The notes under the pieces are model-generated. The model saw only the letters and a list, made by a program, of their open reading frames with translations. It did not search any database and had not been told where the DNA came from. DNA of 43,259 nucleotides. Origin: Halorubrum sp. SD626R (lineage in GTDB: Archaea; Halobacteriota; Halobacteria; Halobacteriales; Haloferacaceae). The DNA lies in contig NZ_CVRT01000096.1 of NCBI RefSeq assembly GCF_001261915.1, forward strand, positions 1 through 43,259, given 5' to 3'. Of the stretch, positions 33,417-41,866 are shown in pieces. Numbering within the stretch: the stretch's first letter is position 1; each line of letters opens with the position of its first letter. A program made the translations under genes and the position numbers.

Positions 33417-34634
33417 ATGCAAGATCTCGTTCAGGACGCCCTCGACAACGCGGAGGCGGAGAAGCGCGACATGGACTCCGTCGACATGGAGGACGACGAG
33501 TTCGGGGACCCCCGAATCGTCATCGTCGGCGCCGGCGGCGCCGGCAACAACACGATCAACCGACTGTACAACATCGGCGTCGACGGCGCCGACACCGTCG
33601 CGGTCAACACGGACAAACAACACCTCAAGATGATCGAGGCCGACACCAAGATCCTCGTGGGCAAGTCGCTCACGCAGGGGCTCGGCGCCGGCGGCGACCC
33701 AAAGATGGGCGAGCGCGCCACGGAGATGGCGCAGGGCACGATCAAGGAGGTGCTCGGCGACGCCGACCTCGTCTTCGTCACCGCCGGGATGGGCGGCGGC
33801 ACCGGCACGGGCGCGGCGCCGGTCATCTCGAAGATCGCCAAAGAGCAGGGCGCCATCGTCGTCGGGATGGTCTCGACGCCGTTCAACGTCGAGCGCGCCC
33901 GCACGGTGAAGGCCGAAGAGGGGCTGGAGACGCTCCGCAACGAGGCCGACTCGATCATCGTCCTCGACAACAACCGGCTGCTCGACTACGTGCCGAACCT
34001 GCCGATCGGGAAGGCGTTCTCCGTGATGGACCAGATCATCGCGGAGACGGTCAAGGGGATCTCCGAGACGATCACCCAGCCGAGCCTCATCAACTTGGAC
34101 TACGCCGACATGTCCACGATCATGAACCAGGGCGGCGTGGCGGTCATGCTCGTCGGCGAGACCCAGGACAAGAACAAGACCCAGGAAGTGGTCAACGACG
34201 CGATGAACCACCCGCTCTTGGACGTCGACTACCGCGGCGCCTCCGGCGGGCTCGTCCACATCACGGGCGGCCCGGACCTCACGCTGAAGGAGGCCGAGGG
34301 GATCGCGAACAACATCACCGAGCGGCTGGAGGCGAACGCCAACGTGATCTGGGGCGCCCGCATCCAGGAGGAGTACAAGGGGAAGGTCCGCGTCATGGCG
34401 ATCATGACGGGCGTCCAGAGCGCGCAGGTGCTCGGCCCGTCGACGCAGAAACAGGCCGACAAGTCCCGCGCCGCGGCCGGCGCCGAGGACCTCGGCGACT
34501 CGCGCTCGCGGGCCGCCGAGACGAACGGCACCGCCGGCGCGACGGCCTCCCGGGGCGCCGACGGCGGCGCCTGGGAGTCCGACGGCGGCACCGAGCCGAC
34601 CGAGAAGAACAACGGCCTCGACGTCATCCGCTAG
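33417..34634 (+). CDS. ftsZ2: FtsZ2, tubulin-like cell division GTPase
   Basis: A 405-residue FtsZ. An acidic N-terminal extension of about 30 residues precedes [16 protein letters not shown]; the GTP-binding tubulin signature GGGTGTG is at 126-132; the T7 synergy loop region is [13 protein letters not shown] variable linker of about 45 residues leads to the conserved C-terminal peptide ([10 protein letters not shown]), the likely anchor-binding tail. In Haloferax volcanii FtsZ1 and FtsZ2 act together, FtsZ2 driving constriction. The operon with cdrS assigns this copy to FtsZ2. Confidence 0.95.
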   Translation: MQDLVQDALDNAEAEKRDMDSVDMEDDEFGDPRIVIVGAGGAGNNTINRLYNIGVDGADTVAVNTDKQHLKMIEADTKILVGKSLTQGLGAGGDPKMGERATEMAQGTIKEVLGDADLVFVTAGMGGGTGTGAAPVISKIAKEQGAIVVGMVSTPFNVERARTVKAEEGLETLRNEADSIIVLDNNRLLDYVPNLPIGKAFSVMDQIIAETVKGISETITQPSLINLDYADMSTIMNQGGVAVMLVGETQDKNKTQEVVNDAMNHPLLDVDYRGASGGLVHITGGPDLTLKEAEGIANNITERLEANANVIWGARIQEEYKGKVRVMAIMTGVQSAQVLGPSTQKQADKSRAAAGAEDLGDSRSRAAETNGTAGATASRGADGGAWESDGGTEPTEKNNGLDVIR

Positions 34635-34819
34635 GCGTCGCCAGCCGACGACCCGCTTTCGACTCCGTTTTCTTCGTCGGTTCCGACTCCAACCCGCCGG
34701 ACGGCGCGAGGACTTAACATCGCACGGTCCGTGGGGACGTACGTGTCACGCCACCAGCCGAGCCGAGGCCCGCGGCGTCGCTCGGACGTCGACCGGGACG
34801 GGACCGCGCGCGCCATGGG

Positions 34820-35869
34820 ATGACCGACGCCGCGCTCTACTTCACCGGACCGGAGACCGTCGAGGTTCGGGAGACGTCGGTCGGTCCGCCGGACGCCGAC
34901 GAGCTCCTCGTCGAGGCCCGCGCGTCGGCGATAAGCGCGGGGACGGAGCTGCTCGTGTACCGCGACCAGACGCCGACCGACCTCCCGGCCGACGAGACGC
35001 TCGACGCGCTCGACGGCGACCTCTCGTACCCGCTCCGGTACGGGTACGCCGCGAGCGGCGTCGTCCGCGAGGTCGGCGACGACGTCGACCCGGCGTGGGT
35101 CGGCCGGTCGGTGTTCGCGTTCGTCCCCCACCAGACGCGCTTCCGCGCGACCCCCGACTCGGTGGTCGCGCTCCCGCCGGAGACGACGCCGGCGGCGGGC
35201 TCGCTGCTTCCGTCCGTCGAGACCGCGACGAACGTCGTCCTCGACGCCGCGCCCCGGCTCGGGGAGCGGGTCGTGGTGTTCGGCGCCGGCGTGATCGGCC
35301 TCTGTGTCACCCGGCTGCTGGCCGCGTTCCCGCTGGAGTCGCTCGTCGTGGTCGACCCGATCGAACGGCGCCGCGCCCTCGCCGAACGGCTCGGTGCCGA
35401 CCGAACGACGACGCCGGCCGAACTCGGCGAGTGCGACGCGGTCGGGACGGCCGACGGCGACTTTGACCCCGGCCTCGATCCCGACTCCGCCGTCGACGGC
35501 GCCGACCTCGCGATCGAGCTCTCCGGCCAGCCGAGCGCGCTCGACGACGCCATCGGCGTCGTCGGCTACGACGGGCGGATCGTCGTCGGCTCGTGGTACG
35601 GGACCAAGCGCGCGCCGATCGACCTCGGCGGGCGGTTCCACCGCGACCGCATCGACATCGTCTCCAGTCAGGTGTCGACGATCAGCCCCGAGCTCCGCGG
35701 GCGCTGGGACCGCGACCGGCGCATGGACGCCGCGCTCGACCGGCTGGAGCGGATCCCCGCCGACGAGCTGATCACCCACCGGATCCCCTTCGAGCGCGCG
35801 TCGGAGGCGTACGAGCTGCTCGATTCGGAGCCCGACGCGGCGGTACAAGTGATCTTCGAGTACTCGTGA
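34820..35869 (+). CDS. Zinc-less MDR-superfamily dehydrogenase
   Basis: A 349-residue medium-chain dehydrogenase/reductase. The GroES-like N-terminus is followed by a Rossmann loop VVVFGAGVIGLCVTRLLAAF and VVDPIERRRALAERLGAD. Where zinc-dependent alcohol dehydrogenases have GHE, this reads LRYGYAASGVV, and the four structural cysteines are missing, so no zinc site is expected. In this it resembles BchC- and sugar-dehydrogenase-like members. NAD(P) use is likely; the substrate is unknown. It may belong functionally with the oxidoreductase/PTPS/glycosyltransferase cluster downstream. It converges on the CDP-alcohol phosphatidyltransferase gene with a 13-nt gap. Confidence 0.82.
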   Translation: MTDAALYFTGPETVEVRETSVGPPDADELLVEARASAISAGTELLVYRDQTPTDLPADETLDALDGDLSYPLRYGYAASGVVREVGDDVDPAWVGRSVFAFVPHQTRFRATPDSVVALPPETTPAAGSLLPSVETATNVVLDAAPRLGERVVVFGAGVIGLCVTRLLAAFPLESLVVVDPIERRRALAERLGADRTTTPAELGECDAVGTADGDFDPGLDPDSAVDGADLAIELSGQPSALDDAIGVVGYDGRIVVGSWYGTKRAPIDLGGRFHRDRIDIVSSQVSTISPELRGRWDRDRRMDAALDRLERIPADELITHRIPFERASEAYELLDSEPDAAVQVIFEYS

Positions 35870-35882
35870 TCGTTCCCTGCGA

Positions 35883-36653
35883 TCACCGGCGATCGGAGAG
35901 CCGACCGGTGACGACGAGGTAGTCACGCGTAAACACCGCCAGCGACGGCGCGAGGACGACGGGCGCGAGCGCCCACACCAGCTCCGTCGGCGTCGGCGGG
36001 AGGAGCGCGACCGTCACGAAGACCATCTGCACGCCCGCGAGGTACCTGCTGAGGTCGCCGTCGGGGAGGTCGCCGACGGGGAGCCCGCGGACGCGCCGCA
36101 GCCACACCGCCCCGCGGAAGACGTACCGCGCGGCGGAGATCGAGAGGTACCAGGCCGGGAGCAGTCCCCACAGCACCGCCACCAGCGGCGCGGCGACGAA
36201 CCCGAACGTGTCGAACGCCATGTCGAGCCGGCGCCCGATCTCCGTCTCCCGGCCGACCGTCCGGGCGACGGCCCCGTCGAGGTTGTCGAGAGCGACGCCG
36301 GCGCCGTAACACAGCGCCGGCCCCCATGCGAGCGACGTGCTAGGGGGGACGACGACGAACCCGGCGACGACGGCGTACAGCGCTCCCCGCGCGAGCGTGA
36401 CCGCGTTCGCCAGCCCGAGCAGCCGCCGCCAGAACCCGTCGGCGAGTCCCCCCGGGTCGAGCCCGTAGCCGGCGTACCAGAGCTGCCCGGCCCAGCAGAC
36501 GCCGGCGACGACGGCCGGCGAGAGCCCCCACCGGACCATGGCGTCCGCGGGGAACAGCCGGAACAGGAGGACGGCGAGCGCGCCCGCGGCGACGAGCGGC
36601 AGCCCGATCCCGACCCCGACGTGGACGGACCGCCGCTGGGGGGCCTCGGCCAT
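35883..36653 (-). CDS. CDP-alcohol phosphatidyltransferase
   Basis: A 256-residue membrane enzyme with about six to seven hydrophobic segments. The full family motif D-x2-D-G-x2-A-R-x8-G-x3-D-x3-D is intact: DNLDGAVARTVGRETEIG then RRLDMAFD. It transfers a phosphatidyl-like group (in archaea, CDP-archaeol or a related CDP-lipid) to a small alcohol. Which alcohol (serine, glycerol phosphate, inositol phosphate or a modified sugar) is not evident. Its promoter region contains three tandem 21-nt repeats. It may supply a lipid for the glycan/oxidoreductase cluster around it. Confidence 0.87.
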   Translation of the reverse strand: MAEAPQRRSVHVGVGIGLPLVAAGALAVLLFRLFPADAMVRWGLSPAVVAGVCWAGQLWYAGYGLDPGGLADGFWRRLLGLANAVTLARGALYAVVAGFVVVPPSTSLAWGPALCYGAGVALDNLDGAVARTVGRETEIGRRLDMAFDTFGFVAAPLVAVLWGLLPAWYLSISAARYVFRGAVWLRRVRGLPVGDLPDGDLSRYLAGVQMVFVTVALLPPTPTELVWALAPVVLAPSLAVFTRDYLVVTGRLSDRR

Positions 36654-36685
36654 CTACCCGTCACCCCTCGTCACCCGCACGGCGA

Positions 36686-36748
36686 CGTTTACGCCGGTGT
36701 CGCGTGCGTTTACGCCGCGATCGAACGCGTTTGCCCCGCGATCGAACC
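36686..36748. repeat. Three tandem 21-nt repeats upstream of the CDP-alcohol phosphatidyltransferase gene
   Basis: Units at 36686-36706, 36707-36727 and 36728-36748 each begin CGTTT(A/G)C(G/C)CC and share the ...GCGATCGAAC... or related second half; units 2 and 3 are closest. 21 nt is two helical turns, so a bound protein would recur on one face. They begin 33 nt upstream of the gene start. Confidence 0.55.
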
Positions 36749-36814
36749 CGTCCGCGTCGCCTCCGACCGGCGCGGCGGGCGAGCGTCGCGCTCGACGGTC
36801 CGGGGTCGGCACGG

Positions 36815-37198
36815 CTACCGCCGCAGGAGGGCGACCAGCACGGCGATCAACACGACCTGTGCGACCTTGTCCACGGCGCCGAACGTCCCGACGTCGGCCG
36901 GGAACGACTTCGCCCCGCCGGCGAAGTTGACGACGTACCACAGGACGATCTGGACGACCGTGAAGGCGATCCCGACGGCGTACACCGCGCGCCGACGGTA
37001 GTCGATCACGAGGAGGACGACGCCGCCGACGAAGCCGAGCCCCGCGAGGACGAAGCTGATCCCCAGCGGGGAGGGAGCGAACCTGGCGCCGAGGACGAGG
37101 TGGACGGCGGCGGTGACCAGGGCCGCAACGATCCCCACCCAGTGGAGGGCGTTCAGCGAGCCGACGTCGACCGCGGGCTGCGTCTCGGTCGTTGCCAT
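36815..37198 (-). CDS. Four-helix membrane protein (haloarchaeal DUF)
   Basis: A 127-residue protein starting MATTETQPAVDVGSLNALHW with four hydrophobic segments (GIVAALVTAAVHLVLGARF, GISFVLAGLGFVGGVVLLVI, AVYAVGIAFTVVQIVLWYVV, VAQVVLIAVLVALL). I recall similar haloarchaeal proteins labelled DUF7475 but am not certain. The start at 37198 was preferred to an upstream in-frame start at 37222. Function unknown; it lies between the CDP-alcohol enzyme and the fused oxidoreductase, all on the minus strand but with 60-160-nt gaps. Confidence 0.7.
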   Translation of the reverse strand: MATTETQPAVDVGSLNALHWVGIVAALVTAAVHLVLGARFAPSPLGISFVLAGLGFVGGVVLLVIDYRRRAVYAVGIAFTVVQIVLWYVVNFAGGAKSFPADVGTFGAVDKVAQVVLIAVLVALLRR

Positions 37199-37261
37199 AC
37201 CACACACATAGGCTTCAGTCACATAGGAATACCGACCGATCGGCCGGGGGACTCCGGCGCC

Positions 37262-39283
37262 CTACCGCTCGAAGTCGGGATCGCGCAGGGCGTCGACGCG
37301 CGCGATTTCCTCCGCGGTCAGCCGCACGGCCCCGGCGGCCAGATTCGAGACGACGTGCGACTCGGTCGTGCTGGACGGGATCGGGACGACCCCTCGGGCG
37401 GCGTTCCAAGCGATCACGACCTCGGCTGGCGAGAGCCCCCGATCCGCCCCGATCGCGTTCAGGGCGGGCTCGTCGAGGAGGCCGGGCGCCGAGAGCGGCG
37501 AGTGCGCGACGACCCGGATCCCGCGCTCGTGACAGGACGCGACGAGGTCGTTCCTGGGTCGGTACGGGTGGCGTTCCACCTGCACCAGGGCCGGGTCGAC
37601 GTCGCCCGTCTCCAGCACCGTTTCGAGCTGCGCCCGCGAGACATTACAGACCCCGAGCGTCCGGGCCCATCCCTTCTCGTAAACGGCCTCCAGGTTCGCC
37701 CACGCCGTCGCGAGCGACACGTCCGCGGTCGCGAGGTCGCCGTCCGCGTCCTCGGGGAAGGTGAGCGCCTCCTGCCGCTCCACCGGTTTCTCTGCGAGCC
37801 GGCGCAGCTCGCCCCGGTGTTCGAGCGCCGAGGGCCAGTGGAGCGCGTAGCAGTCGAAGGCGTCGATCCCGAGTTCCTCGCGGCTGCCGGCGCAGGCAGC
37901 GAGCAGGTGCTCGCGTCGGTGGTTCGTGCGCCACGCCTTCCCGAGGAGGAACAGGCGCTCGCGGTCGGGCGCCCCCGGCGCGGCGAGCAGCTCCCCGATC
38001 CGGTGCTCGTTGCCGTACAGCTCGGCGGAGTCGAGGAGGCGGTAGCCGGCGTCGAGCGCGGTCGCGATCGAGTCGTCGCGCTCGACGTACTCGCCGTCGC
38101 GGTAGCGCGAGCAACCGAAGCCGACCGACGGGAGCCGGATCGCGGCCGCGCCCGGCGTCCTCCCGGCCCCCTCGCCCGGCGTCGCTCCGTCTCTCCCGGT
38201 CGTATTACGCTCGTCAGACGCCGCCGGCCGCACCACCGGCGCCGGGGGCGAGTCGGCGGTCGCCCCGCAGTCGTCGACGGGAGCCGGACCGCCGCCCTCG
38301 GCGGCCGCCTCGATCGCGTTGCAGACGGCGACGACGTGGGCGCCCCGGCGTCCCCCGGCTCGCGAGGGGGACCCCGACTCGACCGACGCGGCGAGGCGCT
38401 CCACGGCGTCGACGTAGGCGTAGGGCTCCTCGGGTGACGCCGGCGGCGCGCTCACGTACTCTCGGCCGACGCGGCCGAACCGGACGCTGTCGCGGTCGGT
38501 CGCCGTCGCGCCCGCGTCCGCCAGGTACAGCGAGCCGTCGTCGCCGTGGAGCTCCAGCCCGTAGAACTCCCGGCTCCGGTGGGGCGCGTAGAAGCTGGCC
38601 GTGAGCCTGACGGTCGGCCCCGCCGCGAACGCCACCGTCGCCTCGACGTGGCTCGGCGTCGACGGCCGCCGATTCTCGCGCTCGGGCCAGACGTCCAGGA
38701 CGTCGGCGACGCGGACGCGCTCGACCGGGCCGAACCACGCGACCAGCAGCGCGAGCGGGTAGACGGCGCCGTCGTACAGCGGCCCGATTTCGAGAAAGGA
38801 GTCGGGGCGGTCGTGCCAGTCCGTCACGCGACCGACGTGGGCGTGCGCGTATCCCACTCCTACCGGGCCGAGCCGGCCGTCCGCGAGGAGTCGGCCCGCG
38901 CGGCGCTGCGAGGGCGCCTGCGGCGTCCCGGGCGCGCAGCCGAGCGCGAGGCCGCGGTCGCGGGCGAGCGCCACCAGCGCTCGCGCCTCGTCGGCGTCGA
39001 GCGCGAGCGGCTTCTGCGAGTAGACGTGGCGGTCGGCCTCCAGCGCGGCCCGCGTCACCGGCGCGTGGGCGGCGTGGCTCGTCAGGTTCACCACGAGCGG
39101 CGCGTCGACCGCGGCGAGCGCCGCCTCCAGGTCGGTGAACGACGGGCAACCGTGGTCCGCGGCGAGCGCCGCGGCGCGGTCCCCGTCGAGGTCGACGACG
39201 CCGGCGAGCGACAGCGAACTCTCCGACAGCCCGGCGGCGTACTCCGGCGCGATCGACCCGGCCCCGACGAACAGGCAGTTCAC
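37262..39283 (-). CDS. Fusion of a Gfo/Idh/MocA oxidoreductase with an aldo/keto reductase
   Basis: A 673-residue two-enzyme protein in one frame. Residues 1-330 are a Gfo/Idh/MocA NAD(P) oxidoreductase: NCLFVGAGSIAPEYAAGL, then HVYSQKPLALDADEARALV with the EKP-like catalytic Lys as QKP. After a low-complexity linker of about 60 residues, about 400-673 is an aldo/keto reductase: GYRLLDSAELYGNEHRIGEL (Asp and Tyr), LLGKAWRTN (Lys), CYALHWPSAL (His), completing the AKR tetrad. The start is a GTG at 39283 (VNCLFVGAG) with CCTATACG about 26 nt upstream. The substrate is probably a sugar or polyol derivative. Separate genes are usual for these families, so channelling between two steps is likely. 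Confidence 0.85.
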   Translation of the reverse strand: MNCLFVGAGSIAPEYAAGLSESSLSLAGVVDLDGDRAAALAADHGCPSFTDLEAALAAVDAPLVVNLTSHAAHAPVTRAALEADRHVYSQKPLALDADEARALVALARDRGLALGCAPGTPQAPSQRRAGRLLADGRLGPVGVGYAHAHVGRVTDWHDRPDSFLEIGPLYDGAVYPLALLVAWFGPVERVRVADVLDVWPERENRRPSTPSHVEATVAFAAGPTVRLTASFYAPHRSREFYGLELHGDDGSLYLADAGATATDRDSVRFGRVGREYVSAPPASPEEPYAYVDAVERLAASVESGSPSRAGGRRGAHVVAVCNAIEAAAEGGGPAPVDDCGATADSPPAPVVRPAASDERNTTGRDGATPGEGAGRTPGAAAIRLPSVGFGCSRYRDGEYVERDDSIATALDAGYRLLDSAELYGNEHRIGELLAAPGAPDRERLFLLGKAWRTNHRREHLLAACAGSREELGIDAFDCYALHWPSALEHRGELRRLAEKPVERQEALTFPEDADGDLATADVSLATAWANLEAVYEKGWARTLGVCNVSRAQLETVLETGDVDPALVQVERHPYRPRNDLVASCHERGIRVVAHSPLSAPGLLDEPALNAIGADRGLSPAEVVIAWNAARGVVPIPSSTTESHVVSNLAAGAVRLTAEEIARVDALRDPDFER

Positions 39284-39386
39284 GGTCGTACCGAGGCGGG
39301 GAGACGTATAGGTGTCCCGCCGAGCGCCGGACGGCGCGACCGCGACGCCCTCCGGATTTAGGTGCGTCGCGCCCGTGGATCGGTCC

Positions 39387-39764
39387 ATGTACGCGACGAC
39401 GGTGCTGACGGAGTTCGTGGCCCAGCACTACCTCACGGTCCCCGACCCGGGGCCCGAGGGGGTCCCGCACTCCCACCACTTCGAGGTGGAGCTGACGTTC
39501 CGCGGCCCCGAGCTGAACGCCCACGACTACCTCGTCGACATCGACGACGCCGAGGCGGCGCTCGCCGACCTCGCCGACCGCTACCGGGACGAACTGCTGA
39601 ACGACCTCCCGGAGTTCGAGGGGCACAACCCCAGCGTCGAGCGCTTCGCCCGCGTGATCTTCGAGCGCGTGACCGACGCCGTGACCGACGACACCGTGGC
39701 CGAACTGGCCGTGACCGTCTGGGAGGACGAGACGGCCGCCGCGACGTACGACGCGCCGGTATGA
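39387..39764 (+). CDS. 6-pyruvoyl-tetrahydropterin synthase (PTPS/QueD)-like protein lacking the catalytic Cys
   Basis: A 125-residue T-fold protein: AQHYL (H14), PHSHHFEVEL (H28, H30) supply the three zinc His of the family, and EGHNPSVERFARVIF and VTVWEDETAAATY match the later conserved parts, including the pterin-anchoring Glu in VWEDE. The usual CxxxHGH is ExxxHSH here, with Glu at 24 in place of the nucleophilic Cys. QueD and classic PTPS need that Cys, so another reaction is likely; a Glu in this region is known from PTPS-III, which makes a folate precursor. GATTTAGG lies about 30 nt upstream. Its stop overlaps the next start (ATGA). Confidence 0.82.
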   Translation: MYATTVLTEFVAQHYLTVPDPGPEGVPHSHHFEVELTFRGPELNAHDYLVDIDDAEAALADLADRYRDELLNDLPEFEGHNPSVERFARVIFERVTDAVTDDTVAELAVTVWEDETAAATYDAPV

Positions 39765-40852
39765 GGGTCGGCCTCGCGCTGTACGGGAGCCTCGACGAGC
39801 GGTCGGGGGGGTTCCGCTACGACCGGAAGCTGGTCGAGGGACTCCGCCGGGCCGGCGACGCCGTGGAGGTCGTCGAACTCCCGTGGCGATCGTATCCGCG
39901 CGGGCTGCTCGACAACGCCAGTCCTGCGCTCCGCGACCGGCTCCGCGTCGACGTCGACGTGATGCTCCAGGACGAGCTCGCGCACCCCTCGCTGTGTCTC
40001 GCCAACCGCGACCTGCCGTACCCGATCGTGAGCGTCGTCCACCACCTGCGCGCGAGCGAGCCCCGGCGACTCTCCCCGCTGTACCGCGCCGTCGAGCGCC
40101 GGTACCTCGCGACCGTCGACGGCGTCGTCTGCAACAGCGCGGCGACCCGCGACGCGGTCGCGGCGCTCGGTGTCGACTCCGTTTCGACCGTCGTCGCCCC
40201 GCCCGCCGGCGACCGGTTCGACCCCGCGATCGACGACGCCGAAGTCGGGAAACGGGCGACGGAGCGTCCCCTCCGGGTCGCCTTCGTCGGCAACGTCGAG
40301 CCGCGGAAGGGGCTGGACACGCTCGTCGAGGGGGTGGCGCTGGCCGACGCCCCCGTCGACCTCACCGTCGTCGGTCGAGCCGTCGACGAGGGCCACGTTG
40401 CCGACGTCGAGCGACTGGTCAGTGAGCGCGGGCTCGGCGACCGCGTGCGATTCGCCGGCCGGCTGTCGGACGCCGCGCTGGCCGACGTCCTCCGCGAAAG
40501 CCACGTCCTCGCGGTCCCCTCCCGATACGAGGGGTTCGGAATCGTCTACCTGGAGGGGATGAGCTTCGGCCTCCCCGCGATCGCCTCGCGCGCCGGCGGC
40601 GCGACGGAGACCGTCACGGACGGCGAGACGGGCGCCCTCGTCGACCCGGACGACCCGGGGGCCGTCGCCAGCGCGCTCGACGAGTTCGCGGCCGACCCCG
40701 ATCGGCTCGCCGAGATGGGCCGCGCCGCCAGGCGCCGGTACGAGCGCCACCCGGACTGGGCGGAGTCGACCGCGCGCGTCCGCCGGCTGCTCGCCGAGGT
40801 CGCCGGCGTCGACGACGCCCCCGACGCGGCCGACCCGGAGGTGGCGACGTGA
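39761..40852 (+). CDS. GT4-family glycosyltransferase
   Basis: A 363-residue GT-B fold enzyme without membrane segments. N-terminal MRVGLALYGSLDERSGGFRY, then the C-terminal nucleotide-sugar domain: FVGNVEPRKGLDTLVEG, VRFAGRLSDAALADVLRESH and PSRYEGFGIVYLEGMSFG (the E-x7-E motif). It is a retaining GT4 using an activated sugar. Its ATG overlaps the PTPS-like stop by 4 nt and its own stop overlaps the methyltransferase start (GTGA), so the three are made together. A pterin or a related small molecule, rather than surface glycan, may be the acceptor. Confidence 0.88.
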   Translation: MRVGLALYGSLDERSGGFRYDRKLVEGLRRAGDAVEVVELPWRSYPRGLLDNASPALRDRLRVDVDVMLQDELAHPSLCLANRDLPYPIVSVVHHLRASEPRRLSPLYRAVERRYLATVDGVVCNSAATRDAVAALGVDSVSTVVAPPAGDRFDPAIDDAEVGKRATERPLRVAFVGNVEPRKGLDTLVEGVALADAPVDLTVVGRAVDEGHVADVERLVSERGLGDRVRFAGRLSDAALADVLRESHVLAVPSRYEGFGIVYLEGMSFGLPAIASRAGGATETVTDGETGALVDPDDPGAVASALDEFAADPDRLAEMGRAARRRYERHPDWAESTARVRRLLAEVAGVDDAPDAADPEVAT

Positions 40853-41856
40853 GGGACGGTCACGCCGGGTCCGGCGAAGACCCGTCCGCCGGCGACGCTA
40901 TCGCCGCCGACACCGCCGCGTTCCGGTGGTACCTCCGGGCGAAGCGATCCGTCGACGACCGGGCGATCGACCGGCGGCTCCTCGGAATCTTCCGCGAGCG
41001 ATTGGCGGAGCGCACCGCATCGACGCCGGGACCGCTCCGCGTGCTGGAGGCCGGGGCCGGGATTGGGACCATGGTCGCCCGGCTGATCGACTGGGAGGTG
41101 CTCCCGCCGGGCGAGACGCGGTACGTCGCCGTCGACCGCGACGCGGGGGCGCTCGCCGGGGCCGAGCCGTTCCTCCGTGAGTGGGCGGCGAGTAGGGGGG
41201 AACCGGCGTCCGTCGACGACTCCGACGGTGACGCGTTCGTCGTCGAAACCGACGCGCGCACCGTCGCGGTCGAGCCGGTCGCCGCCGACGCGGTCGCGTT
41301 CGCGGGGGAGCGGTCGGGGGAGTTCGACGCCCTGATCGGGATGGCGCTGCTCGACGTGCTCGATTTGGACGGGCTCGACGCCCTGCTCGGCGCGCTCGCG
41401 CCCGGCGGGACGTACTACTTCCCGATCGCGTTCGACGGCGGGACGCGCTTTCGCCCATCACACCCCGACGACCGGGCGATCGAGCGGCTCTACCACCGGC
41501 ACATGGACGAGAAGCCGGGTGGGAACAGCCGCGCCGGCGGCGCCGCGCTCGCGCGGTTGCGAGAGGCGGACGGCTCGACGCTCCTCGGGGCCGCCGGCTC
41601 CGACTGGGTCGTGCGTCCGATCGACGGGGAAGACGGCTACCCGGGCGACGAGTCGTTCTTCCTCCGGCACATCCTCGACACCGTCGAGGAGGCGGTCGGC
41701 GAGGTGCTCGCGGCGGACGGGGAAACGAGGAGCTCTATCTCGGCCGCCGACTTCGACGACTGGCTCGAAAGCCGCCGCAAACAGGTCGAGGCCGGTGAGC
41801 TCGTTTACCTCACCCACCAGCTCGACCTGCTCGGGGGGGTCGACGGCGACGCGTGA
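40849..41856 (+). CDS. SAM-dependent methyltransferase
   Basis: A 335-residue Rossmann-type methyltransferase. Motif I is VLEAGAGIGTMVARLIDW, followed by YVAVDRDAGAL, and the post-motif FDALIGMALLDVLDLDGL and LAPGGTYYFPIAFDGGTRF. The N-terminal 30 residues are low complexity. The start is a GTG overlapping the glycosyltransferase stop. As the last gene of the PTPS-like/GT4 operon it probably methylates the product of those enzymes. No close subfamily is recognised. It converges on ncsA with a 10-nt gap. Confidence 0.85.
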   Translation: MRDGHAGSGEDPSAGDAIAADTAAFRWYLRAKRSVDDRAIDRRLLGIFRERLAERTASTPGPLRVLEAGAGIGTMVARLIDWEVLPPGETRYVAVDRDAGALAGAEPFLREWAASRGEPASVDDSDGDAFVVETDARTVAVEPVAADAVAFAGERSGEFDALIGMALLDVLDLDGLDALLGALAPGGTYYFPIAFDGGTRFRPSHPDDRAIERLYHRHMDEKPGGNSRAGGAALARLREADGSTLLGAAGSDWVVRPIDGEDGYPGDESFFLRHILDTVEEAVGEVLAADGETRSSISAADFDDWLESRRKQVEAGELVYLTHQLDLLGGVDGDA

Positions 41857-41866
41857 GTCGAGCCGA

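Noticed and set aside
36654..37205. Alternative 183-codon frame over the four-helix membrane protein
   Set aside because: The hydrophobic four-helix frame is the better gene; this one is Arg/Pro-rich, though it runs through the 21-nt repeats noted above.
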